Shown piece after piece: positions 23,282 through 35,175 of a stretch of 64,000 bases of DNA. The number at the start of each line of letters is the position of its first letter. Position 1 is the first letter of the stretch. Both the position numbers and the translations under genes were made by a program. The stretch lies in NCBI RefSeq assembly GCF_963678635.1, contig NC_087071.1:744001-808000 (forward strand), read 5' to 3'. Origin of the DNA: Symsagittifera roscoffensis (taxonomy: Eukaryota; Xenacoelomorpha; Acoela; Convolutidae). The notes beneath the pieces were generated by a model. The model was not told where the DNA came from and did no database searches. It saw only the letters and a program-made list of their open reading frames with translations.

Positions 23282-24064
23282 ATGACGGACAGTGGTTATA
23301 ATCAAGTCTTGATCATGATAGATCACTTCACGAAGTATGCAGAGGCCGTACCCTGCATAACTGCCTCAGCGGAAGAGACGTGAAATCACCTGATCAATAC
23401 GTGGATAGCGAGACATGGTTGTCCGATGACATTTCAATCGGACAATGGAACAGCTTTCGTGGGAGAACTTACGAAAGAGCTTATGAGACGCTCACAAGTT
23501 GCTCAATCTCATTCCACGACATACCATCCCCAGACGAATGGCTTAGTGGAAAGGCAGATTCGCACGTTAGTGTCGATGCTGAGGGTATATTGTTCCAGGT
23601 ACATAACCGATTGGGACAGATACCTTCCAAAGGTGATGGAGCTTATAATAGCACGCAACACTCCACCACCGGAGTTACTCCACGCATGATGCTAACCGGA
23701 CACGAGAAGTCTCTGCCCTTGACTTTCTTCTAACCAGAATATGAGGAATAGAAAACGTCTCTACAGGTCTATGTAAGGGATGTGATTAGACGTCAGCAAG
23801 AGTTGAACGACTTCTGTATACGAAATACTCAGCAAGCACAGGCAAGGCAGATGAAAACATTCGACAAGAAAGCGGCGGGTGCAAAAGCTTACTCGGTAGG
23901 AGACTACGTATGGGTATTTCAGAACGTTATGTCACCAAAAGGAACGAAAAAGCTCCTAAAAAGTGGAGGGGACCTTTCATGATTACAGAAGTGCACCAGG
24001 AGGGCCGCTTTTATAGACTGAGTACTGGCTGAGCCGCAAACTACGAGATCATTAAGTCACACCA
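23282..24064 (+). pseudogene. Element A integrase core and C-terminal domain
   Basis: The core is readable in pieces: IDHFTKYAEAVPC near 23320-23350 (first Asp), FQSDNGTAFVGE at 23426 (second Asp), and TTYHPQTNGLVERQIRTL (in parts), giving the DDE glutamate. It continues AYNSTQHSTTGVTPRMMLTGHEK in the overlapping frame ending 23733. From 23782 the C-terminal domain has AKAYSVGDYVWVFQN, SPKGTKKLLK, then FYRLSTG. Three frames are used, so it is dead. Integrase inserts the cDNA; the motif set is Ty3/gypsy-like. Confidence 0.8.
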
Positions 24065-25421
24065 CCCATCGACAGAAGACTGGTGTATACCTGCAGACAT
24101 GGAAGAAAGGGATTATCCAATGATGGACCCTGCTTGTGAGGTCAACGAAGAGGGCACCAGGGAAAAGAACGATGGAAATGAAGTCGTAGAGGAAATAACA
24201 AGTCTACCACTGGACATGGATCCAAACGAGGTGATTGGGGCGGATGATGAAACCTTAACCTACGCGGAGGAGGACTGGCAAGACCCCGAACAAAGGAAGG
24301 TCCCAAAGAATTTGGAACCAGATCTTCCATTTACGATACAGACTCGACAGAATGACAGGACAAGATCCAAGAAGAAATATAACCCTTACGGTGACGACTT
24401 TGTAGTTGACAGGATAGATCTTAAGAAGATAATGGAAGAGGTAGTGGGTCTAGAAGGAATAACTGTGTCGCAAGAGATCGACATAGTTGATGACCATGAT
24501 GAGGAATGGATCGTGGACCGGTCGAAACCCGAAGAAGAATTCGACGACGAGCAACAGCGATCTTTCGAACAAGATTTGACGAATCCGCATGTTTTGGAGT
24601 GGCTGAACGAAATGACTTCGGACCCAAAGGAGACCAGAGTCACAATCCAAGATGTAGATCGTGAAAGCCTGAAAAACATAAAAACCGAACGAGAGGATCC
24701 TTCCTGGGCTGCCCAGGAAGGGCGATTACTCAATCCAGCCGGTTTGCAACCTCGACTTGATATCCGGTATGCGATCGAGGGGGAGGTTGATGGATATTTT
24801 GTCCGGGGTGTAGGGATATGACTTATCGACACTGAAAAATTATTAATAAAAAAATTTAGAATAGCAAGAGAAACAGGAGATTTAGAAGCAGAAACAGGTG
24901 AGGGCCCTAAGAAACCGGACATAGGGAGGGTAGTTGAGTCATATTTTAACATCCCAAATGAATATTCGAGTAGCATAATACTGACAGATAGCGATTTCAT
25001 ACTCACAAATAGAATATGTGAGATAGCAATCACAGCAGACATGAGTTTTAGGACAGCGCTAGCAGGGGACTTTAAGAGAGAATATAAAAACAGAGAATTC
25101 CTTTGGAAGCAAAGACCAGGAAAAGGGGGCGTAGCAGCCGTGCCTCCGGCGGCGTCACAAATACCGGGAAAGTACTTTTGCTTCTTGGCGACGAGGGCGA
25201 CGGAGAAGCGGCACGTGGACCCGGAAAACCTAGTCTTGTCCTTGAAGAGATTGAGAGACTTCCTTGTGGAAAGGGAAGTGAAGACGCTTTCGCTTCCAGC
25301 TTACGATCTGAACAGAGGACGATTACATCCACGGGAGCTGTACGCGCCGATACACGTAATCTTCTCTGATACTAATATACAAGTATACTTACATAAGAAT
25401 TATTACTTAAGTATAGGCTGA
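24065..25421 (+). pseudogene. Element A acidic Pol extension and macro-domain-like module
   Basis: One frame runs from 24099 to 25421 with a single TGA (24819-24821) where element B has GGA, so it was recently coding. Residues up to about 240 are acidic and low-complexity with conserved islands (PSTEDWCIP, DPACEVNEEGTRE, YNPYGDDFVVD). After the stop come TEKLLIKKF, IILTDSDFIL, AITAD, DFKREY, REFLWKQRPGKGGVA, GKYFCFLATR, LKRLRDFLVEREVKTLSLP, HVIFSDTNIQVYLHK. The order (fragmented start, K+.G.F.....PG..A, YxFxLxT+, helix, V..LSLP, IxVYL) parallels TARG1/OARD1-type macro domains, which bind or hydrolyse ADP-ribose. The usual GCGLD loop is not conserved (YDLNRG instead), so activity is doubtful. 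It could instead be an unrelated fold. Confidence 0.55.
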
Positions 25422-25815
25422 GTTTAGGTGGCATACAAGAGGGCGTCATACTGAAAGTGTGTTGTGTGTGATATGTGTGTTATGTTATGTTATGTTATGT
25501 GTTATGTTATTAAGACCCTGGGTAAGAAGGAGTTAGTGACCATGAACAACTGAATGACGATCTTAGGAATAGATCCAAGGTTTGGACTGTCCTTTCTTAG
25601 GTCGAATTCCAAAATTTTAGAAACGGATTGATTTCAAAAAACTTTAAAATCAAAATCTTTTTATCTGACTGTTTTAAATAAATTTTAACAAGAAATTAGT
25701 CTAAAGCTGACAAGTGTGATATTCGTGACCTCTTTTCCAGATCCTGATTGATCATTTGATCACTCTTTTGAGTTCAATTTATTGAATCAATAGCAAAACC
25801 AAACCTGAAGAGAGA
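25422..25815 (+). other. Element A spacer between pol and accessory ORF2
   Basis: About 0.4 kb without an open frame, in the same position in elements B and C. It contains a simple repeat of TTATG/GTTAT units at about 25457-25512. An internal promoter, splice acceptor or ribosome-entry element would be expected here if ORF2 is separately expressed. No specific signal can be proved by eye. Confidence 0.5.
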
Positions 25816-28265
25816 ATGGACAATTTTAACTTGGATGAATTGATGGACCTGGCAGAGGCATATGGAGGACCGATGGTAGATGCGATCTATCGTCGGCTAA
25901 TGGATCGAGACTTCGCTCTGGAGGACCCAGAGGTAGTCATGTTGCTGACCGCCTTGATAAACATCTTGGGGCATGACAGCCGTGAAGACCGCCCGGCGGA
26001 AGTCTTATTGATGGCAGCATATGGAGAAAGGGGAGTACTAGACCGCCCGAAGATGAGAGTGATGAGCTGCAGAAACGGGGCTCTCTCAGGGAGTGACTTG
26101 GTGCACGAGCCTGGATTGGGAAGTTTGAGGACTTACCAACAGGTGAGATGCCTTTGCCCACCAAGCCTAAGCCTGGAAATGAACAGCGAGGCTGCCTCGT
26201 CTAGTTCACAACTGAGAGTAGCTGTGCCACCAGAGAGGGCGAGAGAAGAAGAAGAGGTTCAAACGAACGAAACCATGCAAGATCTAAATGGGACGAAAGA
26301 CGAACTGGAAAAGACCAAGAAGGAGCTGGATGAAATGACCAAGACCATGCTCAGTATGAAGAAGTTAGAGAAAAGTGGAAGAGACTGTTCTAGGATTGTA
26401 GCAAGAAGCAGAGTGAAGAAATAGAGCGATTGAGGCGGGAGTACAAAAAGCGATCGGAGCGGCTAGCGTTGACAGCCGTGGAAAAAGCGACACCTACAAG
26501 GAATACTACTCGTGGGCAGTCCCCGATGAGACTCTTGACACCTCGAGAAATGAGTCAGACGACGGAAACGCGACTCCCAGTGACAACTGGTCGAGTGGCG
26601 ATCCCGGACCCGAGTGATACCTTAGGTGACCCAGTCGTGGAGCAAACGGTGAGAAAGCTGATAGAAACAGCTGGCCGGTTGGTTGCCAACAGGAATGCGC
26701 CAGGTTCCGGGGTGGCTGCACCCTTTGGAAAAATCGGCGACACGGGCAGACTACAACTCTCCCAAGACGTGATAACCAAACAGGGATTTAGTGATGCAAC
26801 GTTACCAACGAGAAACTCTAGGGTCCCGGACCGGAAAATACGAGAGATGCGGGCAAAGAAAGTGTCCCGAGTGATAGAGGTGCAAAAGAACAATCAGTTG
26901 AGGTATAGCTTCACAGGAGTTCCGGATACGGATCCGAGAGCCTGCTTCAATCGAGCGACTTGGAACCCAGCAGTAAACCTGCAGCAACCGCCAAATGGGA
27001 CATCACATCTGATACTGGGGGTTAGCTTGGTCAGAGTGCTTTAAAACTTGAGGACCTCCTGGATAACTGGGGCGATGGCTTTTGGAGGTGCGACGATAGC
27101 CCAGTTACTACGGATGGTGGAGCTGATGAACCCCGAGAGCATCCCTATCGTAATGATCCGAATAGGGACGAATAATGTACCGAGAAGCTCAGATGAGGAA
27201 GAGGCACTATGGGAATCGATGATGGTGTGCCTATTTACTACTCTCTTGCAGAAGTTCAACTGCAAGGTACTGACCGTCTGCATTATTGCAATGAGCACGA
27301 GAACGTTGACAGCGACAGGGAGAAGACACAATGAGGAAGTGATCAGCTGGAACAACATTCTAAGGAATCTTGCAGGTCGGAACGCTGGACGGATGATCGT
27401 TATGGATATCGAACACGAGCTGAGAGCTATAAATCAGGCCAGACAGACTACTGACGGGATCCACTTTGATAGCATCAAAGGACAAGCCTGGTTGAACCGA
27501 GTCTTCCAAGAGCGATTAGATGAAATGGAAGTAGAACTCTTTGACACGGGAGTGCTGAAGAAGGAAGAGACATCGGAGAAGCCGGCAATTTCAATCTTTG
27601 TGCCTCCTAACTTGGAAACGCGTTTGTGAACGGTCCCAGCCGTGACGAACTATAGGCCGCAGAGCTCAAGCGAGCCAGGGCAAAGAACGGACGTACAATA
27701 TCAATTGGGGGAAGCGCCCACGAGAAGGAACATCAATCTTAGACGAAGACTAGGGCCTGTCAACCCGACAGCGGGGACGACCAGCACCTCCAGATTGGAC
27801 ACGAGACCGGAGACGACGAGTACCAGTCGAAAGGAACGACGCCCAGATATGAGCTCTTTGATGTGGTCAAGACCCATCTCTTCTCCCTGGCACATGTACA
27901 AGGATGATCTGATGACACTGAACCTTCAGACGGTGAGCTTTGCAGAAGATGCCCTGAGTATGCTGAACGGAGTGAGATTGTCTGTCAGCGGATTGTACTC
28001 GATAACAGGCGTGGACTGGTTAATAGCTGCTGGCATAAGCTTCAGCTCTACGACTGCATTGAGGTTTGCAAATCTAGAGGGACTGCCCTGGAACAATACA
28101 ATGGGTCCAGTGAATGCAAGACCGTTACAAGACGTGAGACTAAATCACGATGAAAAAAATCGAGAGGAAAGACCTGGAAGATTCTTGTCGACGAGGGCAC
28201 CAATTGAACAACATGTAAAGATGTTCAGGCAGGTGAAAGCAACCCCAGGCCACGTGGAGGAATGA
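25816..28265 (+). pseudogene. Element A accessory ORF2: coiled-coil/SGNH hydrolase protein, decayed
   Basis: Starts MDNFNLDELMDLAEAYGG, as in element C. 25816-26424 has the N-terminal helical domain (MLLTALINILGHD), an acidic part and a coiled coil. After a frameshift near 26.4 kb one frame runs 26430-28265 with two in-frame stops (TAA 27042-27044, TGA 27627-27629). The SGNH core is visible: block I reads HLILGVS where element B has HLIIGDS (Asp lost, Ser 27024-27026 kept); block III GTNN; block V DGIHFD. After it are RRRLGPVNPT and SSLMWSRPISSPWH, also in C. SGNH/GDSL hydrolases cleave esters; here the target is unknown. Confidence 0.75.
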
Positions 28266-28371
28266 GCGTACCCGAAGCAAGTGAATCAAGAAGGTGATGT
28301 TCAGAGATACGGTGGGTTGAAGGCGATAAAGAAAGACAAATCCATCTTTGCTGCATACGACAAAGCAGAAA

Positions 28372-30911
28372 TGAGGAAGGCTAAGGTTATGATAGTCGCG
28401 AGTTCAGACTTCGTATATACCTCCAAGTCTCTGTTTTGGCCCGATGTTATAATGTTGGCAGCGTTCGACCTAGAACTAATGCAATCCGTGTCGATGGCAA
28501 TTGGGGTACAAAGACAGACAGAGATGCATCCGATCACAGCATCAATGACCATCTACACAGTAGGGGTTTCCTGAGCAGACTCAGAGAACCTACGACGGCC
28601 GAAAGCGCTGTATGGCCAGCGACAGTAGATATCCTCGAGTGAATGAGTGAAGTGAAAGATACCTTGAAAGAGGGTGCCTTCACTAGGATAACACCGAGAG
28701 CCATGTTCGCGCTGTCTCCGGGATATACACATTTCCCTAGTGAAGTTCGTGTATGCGATTGTGACTTTGTTCTCGGAATGGAAGTAGGATGTGATCATAT
28801 CGACCCCAAATTGCGAGATAGAAATAGAGAATCCGAGGCCACTCAGGGCTGAATTACTTGCGGTGTGGTCGGATATTTCGAATGCGATGAGAGGATTCAA
28901 GGACCATGCACTACACATGCTAGTGTTGGACGAAGTGCTGGGGTTGGAACTGTCCAACTTCAGTCGACAACTCAAACTAAAGCCAGGAATTTACGATGAC
29001 CATCGAGTAATCGTAGCAATGTCAACCGATTTATGGTTCCAAGGAAGGGAAGTAAAGGAGGAAGGAGAGAGAAGAAAGAACTCCAAGGAGACTAGAGCTC
29101 ACTTGAAAACGATGGTTCTGAGAACCAAACCAGAGGCTAACCAGTGGCTGCACCTAAACCCTCGAGTAGCGGCATTGGGCGCGGATGCTTTCGAGCATGG
29201 CCCAGTAATGACCAGGAAGATTCATGCCTACTTAGTGAAGGAGTTGAACCTGGCCGAAAAGGCTGAGAAAAAGGCAGCGGAGTTCGTAAACAGAGTGTGC
29301 CAAGTTACCCAAAACTCTCTCGATATTTGACAAAAGAATTCCTCCAAACGGTAGTTGAAGTATCAATGGTTGAACTACTAGCCTTGTTCGTGACGTTTGG
29401 AGCAGAAAACTTTGCGAAAGGACCGATGGTACTGCTCACCGAAGGAATTCAGAACTTGCGATTAGATGGACTTCTAACGTTGATTGCGATAACACATGGA
29501 AACTTGGGAGGACTGATGAATTTGACGTGCTATCCAGAGCAGATGAGAGAGAATGTGAGGAAATTCGACGTGAAGAAATCACGGATTCCTGGAACAAGAT
29601 AAGAGACTTGAGACATACTCTTATCCAGTATCTCCTGCAGCAGAATTGCTTTGGAACAGGAGAGGATGAGACGATTGAGAGGGAGGAAGACGTGCGATGA
29701 CATGTTGGGGGCATGCCCCTGCTAACTGATCTGAGCCTAGCTACGAGGACCAGTCCCTTAGCGTTGATCAGAGGAGCCACGGAGTTCGTGACGGTCATCT
29801 ATGGACCAGCAACAACGTTTGCGTTCCCTGATGTTAAAGTGGAAGCATACAGGAGGTCGGTGCTGCACCTGAACCTCATATCAGCAGTGGACGGGAGTGC
29901 GCTGATTTGGTGTGAGCAGCACGTATTGCGAGAACTCATGAGCGAAGATCTGTTGTTTGCAGAAGTATCGGAGCCAGACATGACGGTCGTCAACTCAAAG
30001 ATCACTTCCGTGATCGTATGGGAGAAGTGGACAGAGGGCACATTGAAGTATTCCACAAGGTGAGAGAAGAGACGAAAGGTTGGGGTGATTACAAGAAGCT
30101 ACCAGAGGAAATCCCTGAATTCCCTCTGATATGAAGGATGTTGCTCGGAGCAGTCTCCGTAGTGCAAACTCCTAGTTTGAGAGCGTTTGAGACATATGAT
30201 AGGAGGGTAGCGAAATTCGCGGAAACGATGGATCCGTGTTTTGTGGGCAGGAATGCCGCAGTGTTACAGCATACGCAATTTGCTTACCCGGATCAAGCAA
30301 CGAGAAGGCGAATAAGCAATGCAGCGACTCCGAAGCCTGGGGGATTTGACAGGGAATGGGCGGAACTGAATTTAGTTCCTATGAGGATGAGAGGCAGAGC
30401 TGAATTACCTGAGGCCTCCCTGATCTTGACGAGCGTGAAACCGGAGTGAAACCTACAGACGAGAAAATTCCTAGCATCCTTTGGCTATGAGGAGATCAAA
30501 ATAGTCTATGGAGAGGAGGAAGATCAGTCAGCTGGCAGGCTAGTCATACCGAAATTTCCGGAAGTGGCAAGAACTGAAAAGCAAGGGCCCTCAAATTCGA
30601 AAGATAAATCAGAAGGAGAAGATGGGCAGGGAGGAAATCGTCGATCGGAGGAACCTATGCAACCGGATCCCGATCAACCCGAGAAGGAAGACGATAAGGC
30701 ATCGACAGGAGGAGTATCCAGCCTAAACTTCAATTTCCTCAGTGATTTTGAAAACGGCGTGGATACGTTAGAAACGACTGAACCAGCAGACGAAGGTGCT
30801 TCCACGCTGGAACCTCCGTCGGCTTTTGTGGAAAAGAACCGGAAATTGCCGGAGAACGGCTCTCCGAGCAATTCTAAAGACAACCTCCTTCACCAAGGAG
30901 GAGAAGAATAG
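28372..30911 (+). pseudogene. Element A accessory ORF3, unrecognised, decayed
   Basis: I do not recognise a family. Fragments in several frames (28372-28574, 28436-28642, 28791-29330, 29297-29602, 29713-30063, 30138-30449, 30564-30911) align in order with element B 48.45-51.67 kb. Shared islands are KVMIVASSDF...LFWPD, INDHLHSRGFL, LVLDEVLGLELSNFSRQLKL, LRLDGLLTLIAITHG, GGMPLLTDLSLA-like and VTVIYGPATTFAFPD. The C-terminal part is acidic and disordered (KEDDKASTGG). The first islands could be an SGNH-like core (see findings). No membrane segment or signal peptide is evident. Confidence 0.6.
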
Positions 30912-31321
30912 AAGGCGCTGCCAGAGTACCCTTTTTGGGAACATTACCCAAAGAAGAGTAGGAGTTGCATCACCGAGACCATGAAAATAGGACGGGATGT
31001 AGATTGGATAGAGTAGCCTTCATGGAAGAAGTCTGGACAGTAGTTCAGAGCTACGGAACCCAGTCCATTTTGAAACTAGGTCTCAACCGACCACTAATGC
31101 GGGAAGTCCTTGACGAACTCGATGCGATCAAAATTAGTGATTGATAAGATTAATGAAATGAAGATGAAACTGGGGAGCAAGGTGGTATCGAGGAAAGCGG
31201 GAAAGACGAAGGTGGATTCGGAAATATCGATAAAAGCTGTCAACTCAGCGAAAAGAAAACGAGCCGATGAAGTTATGGATTTGAGGTAAGTTGATGATCG
31301 ATTGCCTGCACAGACAGAATT

Positions 31322-32488
31322 TTGACTGATGTAGCGATGGTGCCACCATTTCTCATGGCAGGGATGAAATCAACCGGTTATAAATCCAAGAGGAGTGACC
31401 GCACTCTGACTGGAGCAATATTGGAAATGGCAATACTCAGCCAATGTGGAGAGAGTACCATGAAAGACTTTAAACCGTCTCCCATGAACCACGGAAAAGG
31501 AAGCGTTGTAGGACAGCTACTCCCAGTAGAACACAACCGACTGAAAGTGTCGGAGACTGTATCAATAGATGAACCCGCCAGTGGATACATGGAGATGTTG
31601 GAGTACAGAAATTCGGCCAGAGGACACTTAAGGGCTCTGGAAGACAAAAGTGCCATGGGAGGTTATCTGGAGACTATGATGCAAGGCACCACCCTCAAGC
31701 AGAAGGCATACTGGACTCTGGCGTCGTCGTCTGTGATGCAGGTAGACACGATCGATCAGTTGGCGAGCCTTCCATGGAAAGCAGTAGTGTTACGGTACTT
31801 CGATGAAGAAATGAGGACCACGACGAAGATACATGCTCTGATAGCAGTATCTTACGTGAGAACTGAATTACAACTGAGGTTCGCCTGGTGCATGATCGGA
31901 CTGACTCGCGGGGAATATGATTCAGAAGAAAGGAAGAGATCAAAAGAAGAGAAGGTATTCCTGATGACGAGCATGAGGGATCTGATAACCCAAGAGGGAG
32001 CAGCAGTAGAGTGCGCGAAGCGGAGAGACGCTCTCTGTTTCATCCGGTTCATGACAGAGCAAATTTCAGTGCCAGTATGGAACACTTGTGTCAAGATGCT
32101 CAGAGAAGGCGATGAACGAGTGAAATCCTTACTCTTGCTAGCACTGCTAGATATGCATCAAAGCAAACCATTGCGAGTAAACTTGAAAGAACCCGTGGAA
32201 CTAGAACCCATGAGAAAAATAGATGAAATAAGGAGATTCTGAAACAAGGAGCTGAGGCTCACCAAGGAATCTATGGGAGCACTGCCGAAATCCAGTGAAA
32301 AATGTGGACCGATCAGTAAGAAGTCATACAGTTACGTGCCCGGAGTCATAGGGATAGCGTACAACCCTTTCCTAAGTGAAGACATACGCGATTGCTTCTT
32401 TGATTACGATCAAGCAGTGTTGCTAAGGTTCTCGACGTCGAGAATTGCAACAATTAGAAGTGCTGCTAATCAACAGGCCAAGCTGTGA
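31322..32488 (+). pseudogene. Element A accessory ORF4, unrecognised, nearly open
   Basis: One frame, 31322-32488, with a TGA at 32240-32242 where element B has a Tyr codon (RKIDEIRRF then Y/stop then NK). The protein is helical and basic/acidic mixed. It shares with B the block RKIDEIRRF and the block YVPGVIGIAYNPFL (B: YVSGVMGMAYNPFL). Upstream at about 31253-31270 is AKRKRADE, a possible nuclear-localisation signal that B also has (RKRKRD). No enzyme motif is recognised. A stop at 32486-32488 lies at nearly the same place as the stop in B, suggesting a true ORF end. Confidence 0.6.
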
Positions 32489-32494
32489 CTAGTC

Positions 32495-34254
32495 TTGGAA
32501 GAAAAAGTGGCTGCACCTTCAGTGCCAGAATCCTACAAACGAGTACAGTTTGGATTGAGATTCTCAGATCAATTACTGAGAACGAGCTTGATGGTGGTGT
32601 GGAAACTGATGAGACCATCATGGTTTCCTAATCCCAACGCTGATTCGATACTACGTGCAACACAAGATGTACAGAGGGAACTAAATTCAGACTGTAACCT
32701 GCGTGATCTTAACATCATCTATAACGTGATGACAACAGCCTCTAAGAGCAACGGGGGAGACAAAGTGGAGTTGCCCGGCTGGGGACCAGAGGACTGGATT
32801 AAACCTAGTAGCTGTCTGGCAGAAGTCTGTGGACTGGAAGGTCACATTTGTGGAGGGCTGGATTGCGTGAAAGCCCCGGAGAAACAACACAAGCAGTTGA
32901 CGATATTGTTTGGGAACATTGTGATGAAGGCGAAAATGGAAACGGAGCTGATCGCAGATTGCCACGGAGAAACAGAGGTGAATCTAGTGACTGCACTAGG
33001 ATTCTACAGCATGTTTGGTTCTTTAGAGTCACTATTGAATCTAGAACAGAAACATGAGATGGTCACGGCCATCAGTCTAAAAGTGTTCCCAGGAGTTTTG
33101 CAGACTGAGCAAAAGCACATAGGAAAATGGAGTGAAGCGATCGAGGCGGAAATGAACATCCGACTCAGTAAAATTTATCGTAGACCGTCGAGCACTATCT
33201 TTGGTGGGATCGACATTTGCTCCAATGTGCAAGAGCAGATACTCAGTGCATTTCGTAGCTGTGGATGTGAAGAACGATCGTGGATCAAGCCTTCTCAGTG
33301 CCAAAGTGCATAAGACTAGCGAGGATGTCAGAACAATTGTAGGATTTACTGTGCAAAGTGTTCTCAGCAGTTCCAGAGAGACCTAAAGAGGAGTTAGAAT
33401 CGATACAGGGAAAGAAGTTCATGGGATACGCCAGTGGGAACTTCAGTGACTTTGAAAGACTGAAACAGAAAGGATCAACCGTTACGGATTACAATACAGT
33501 AGATGAGAATGATGAAGTTCACCGAGTGATGATGGAAGTGGAAATACTACTGGAAGCTTCGGGAAAGCGTAATTGGAGGAGCATCATGTTAACACATGAT
33601 GAGTTTCCATGCCATTGCTTGCTGCAAATATGGTGGTACCCCGGTCGTAGTAATCTGGTGTTGATCTGGGACTGTGGAGAGCTGCTCTCCATGGGTTTAC
33701 CAGACTCATCACGGCCCATAACGATAGTGATAGTGGGAGTTATGATGGCGATACGATGGCTGGAAGCTCACGTGAAGGTGAACAAAAGACAGGAGGCGCC
33801 GACGAGAGAACGATTGCAGAAGTTAGACTGTCTAAAAGATTTAGATATTTTTGAGACAGTGTGCAAATTCCTGAACATTCCGATGGAGGTGAGAAAGATA
33901 TGGGCCAGAAGACGACTGATGCCATGGTTTAGATCCAACATGACTGCATGGTTGTACGAATATGCCAAGAAGCATGTGTCGAAGCACAGCAGAGTGTACT
34001 GTGCGTATCAGCTGGACATTGGAGCAGGAGCTTTCAAGCGAGCTCCTGTAACTCATCGGAGTGGAGTGACCACTGCAGTGAAGAGAACTTCTAGGAAGAG
34101 TGAGTGTAACGGAAGGGAAAAAGAAGAGATGTTCAAGGAAGATTTGGAGAGAAATGTGACGTTGTGTCTCCACAACAGCTTCTGCAGGATCAGAGAATCT
34201 AACGTGGATCCCCTACCTTGTTGTAAACAGAGGGTAGAAGAGCAGAAGTGTTGA
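32495..34254 (+). pseudogene. Element A accessory ORF5, Cys-cluster protein, decayed
   Basis: Two frames (32495-33313, 33358-34254) with one frameshift between them align along their length with element B 52.94-54.77 kb. Shared islands: VVWKLMRPSWFPNP, a four-cysteine cluster at about 32808-32870 (SSCLAEVCGLEGHICGGLDC), NLVTALGFYSMF, FPGVLQTEQKHI, then LEASGKRNWRSIMLTH, FPCHCLLQ.WWYP, LVLIWDCGELLSMGLP, FLNIPMEVRKIWARRRLMPWF, LCLHNSFC.RESNV. The Cys spacing suggests zinc or iron binding. No known family was recognised and no transmembrane helix is obvious, so it does not look like an envelope protein. Confidence 0.6.
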
Positions 34255-35175
34255 AGGACTGCTTCCAACAGCGTCAGAATAGCTAACGATGTGTTGCAAG
34301 ACACAGAAACTGAAAGTGCAGAGTCAGTATCATAGGAGGAAGAGATGGAACATTGACAAATGGCCGAATAACAAGATGCAAAACGAATTGAATTAGAAAA
34401 GTTTAGAAGCTTTAGATCTTCTAAACAGCGAAAAATAAGAAACAAAGAAAAACGAAAAAAGAAGAAGTTAAAACTCAGAATTGTTTTGTATGTGACGAAA
34501 AACTCAAGTGAGAAACAAAGCAACCAATTCGTAATTGAAAACTGAAAGAAAACATTTAGTTGAGTTTTGAACATTACGAATTTGTTGCAATTATAAATTT
34601 GCATTTTGATTTTAGTTAGTGGCTTTAGAGACACTTACTGTTTATTTAGAAAGGCTTGAGTGGAGAGTATATTTAAATATTCCAGCATGCATGATTGTTT
34701 TTGATCAACTAGGACGACTAATCACTTTGTGGTGATAATCTCTTGAAGACGGAGATTGTTTCATTGTTCTTTCTAACCACAGGGTTCCTTAATTTCAATA
34801 TTCAGGACCATCAACAACTAAAACTTCCGAAAGGAAGAAGCATAATAGGATAATTTCAGCTTGTTGGTTGGCAGGACTGTCCTACAAACTAACACCTTTT
34901 TAAACCTAGGAGAAAAAATTTTAAATCAGGACATTGACATTGGAAGTCAGAAAAAATGTTTTATCTTAAGTCATATCCTCGGAAGTGCAGATTAGTGAGA
35001 GAATTTGGAAGGCTATAGGGGTGTAGTATGATGCCCTTTATTTTCTGCAGTGAGTCGATATGACGTGGATAAAATTGATTTCATGCACTTTGTAAATTCT
35101 GTTCGATGGCACCGTACCATTTTTACCAACATTACGATATTCAATGGGAACATTGACCAGGCTGTCCGGGGAGTA
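34255..35175 (+). other. Element A 3' untranslated region before the 3' LTR
   Basis: About 0.9 kb, AT-rich, with no open frame on the plus strand. It ends at CCGGGGAGTA, directly before the LTR TG; element B has CCGTGGAGTA there. This purine-rich run is the likely polypurine tract that primes plus-strand DNA (35166-35175). Confidence 0.55.
35166..35175 (+). promoter_or_regulatory. Candidate polypurine tract, element A
   Basis: CCGGGGAGTA lies directly before the 3' LTR and its counterpart in element B (55204-55213) is CCGTGGAGTA. Conservation in otherwise diverged sequence supports a role as plus-strand primer, although the tract is short and not purely purine. Confidence 0.45.

Noticed and set aside
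25816-34254. Stop-codon reassignment or programmed read-through explaining the stops
   Set aside because: Most stops differ in position and codon between copies A and B and are accompanied by frameshifts, which indicates decay; only two ORF boundaries are shared.
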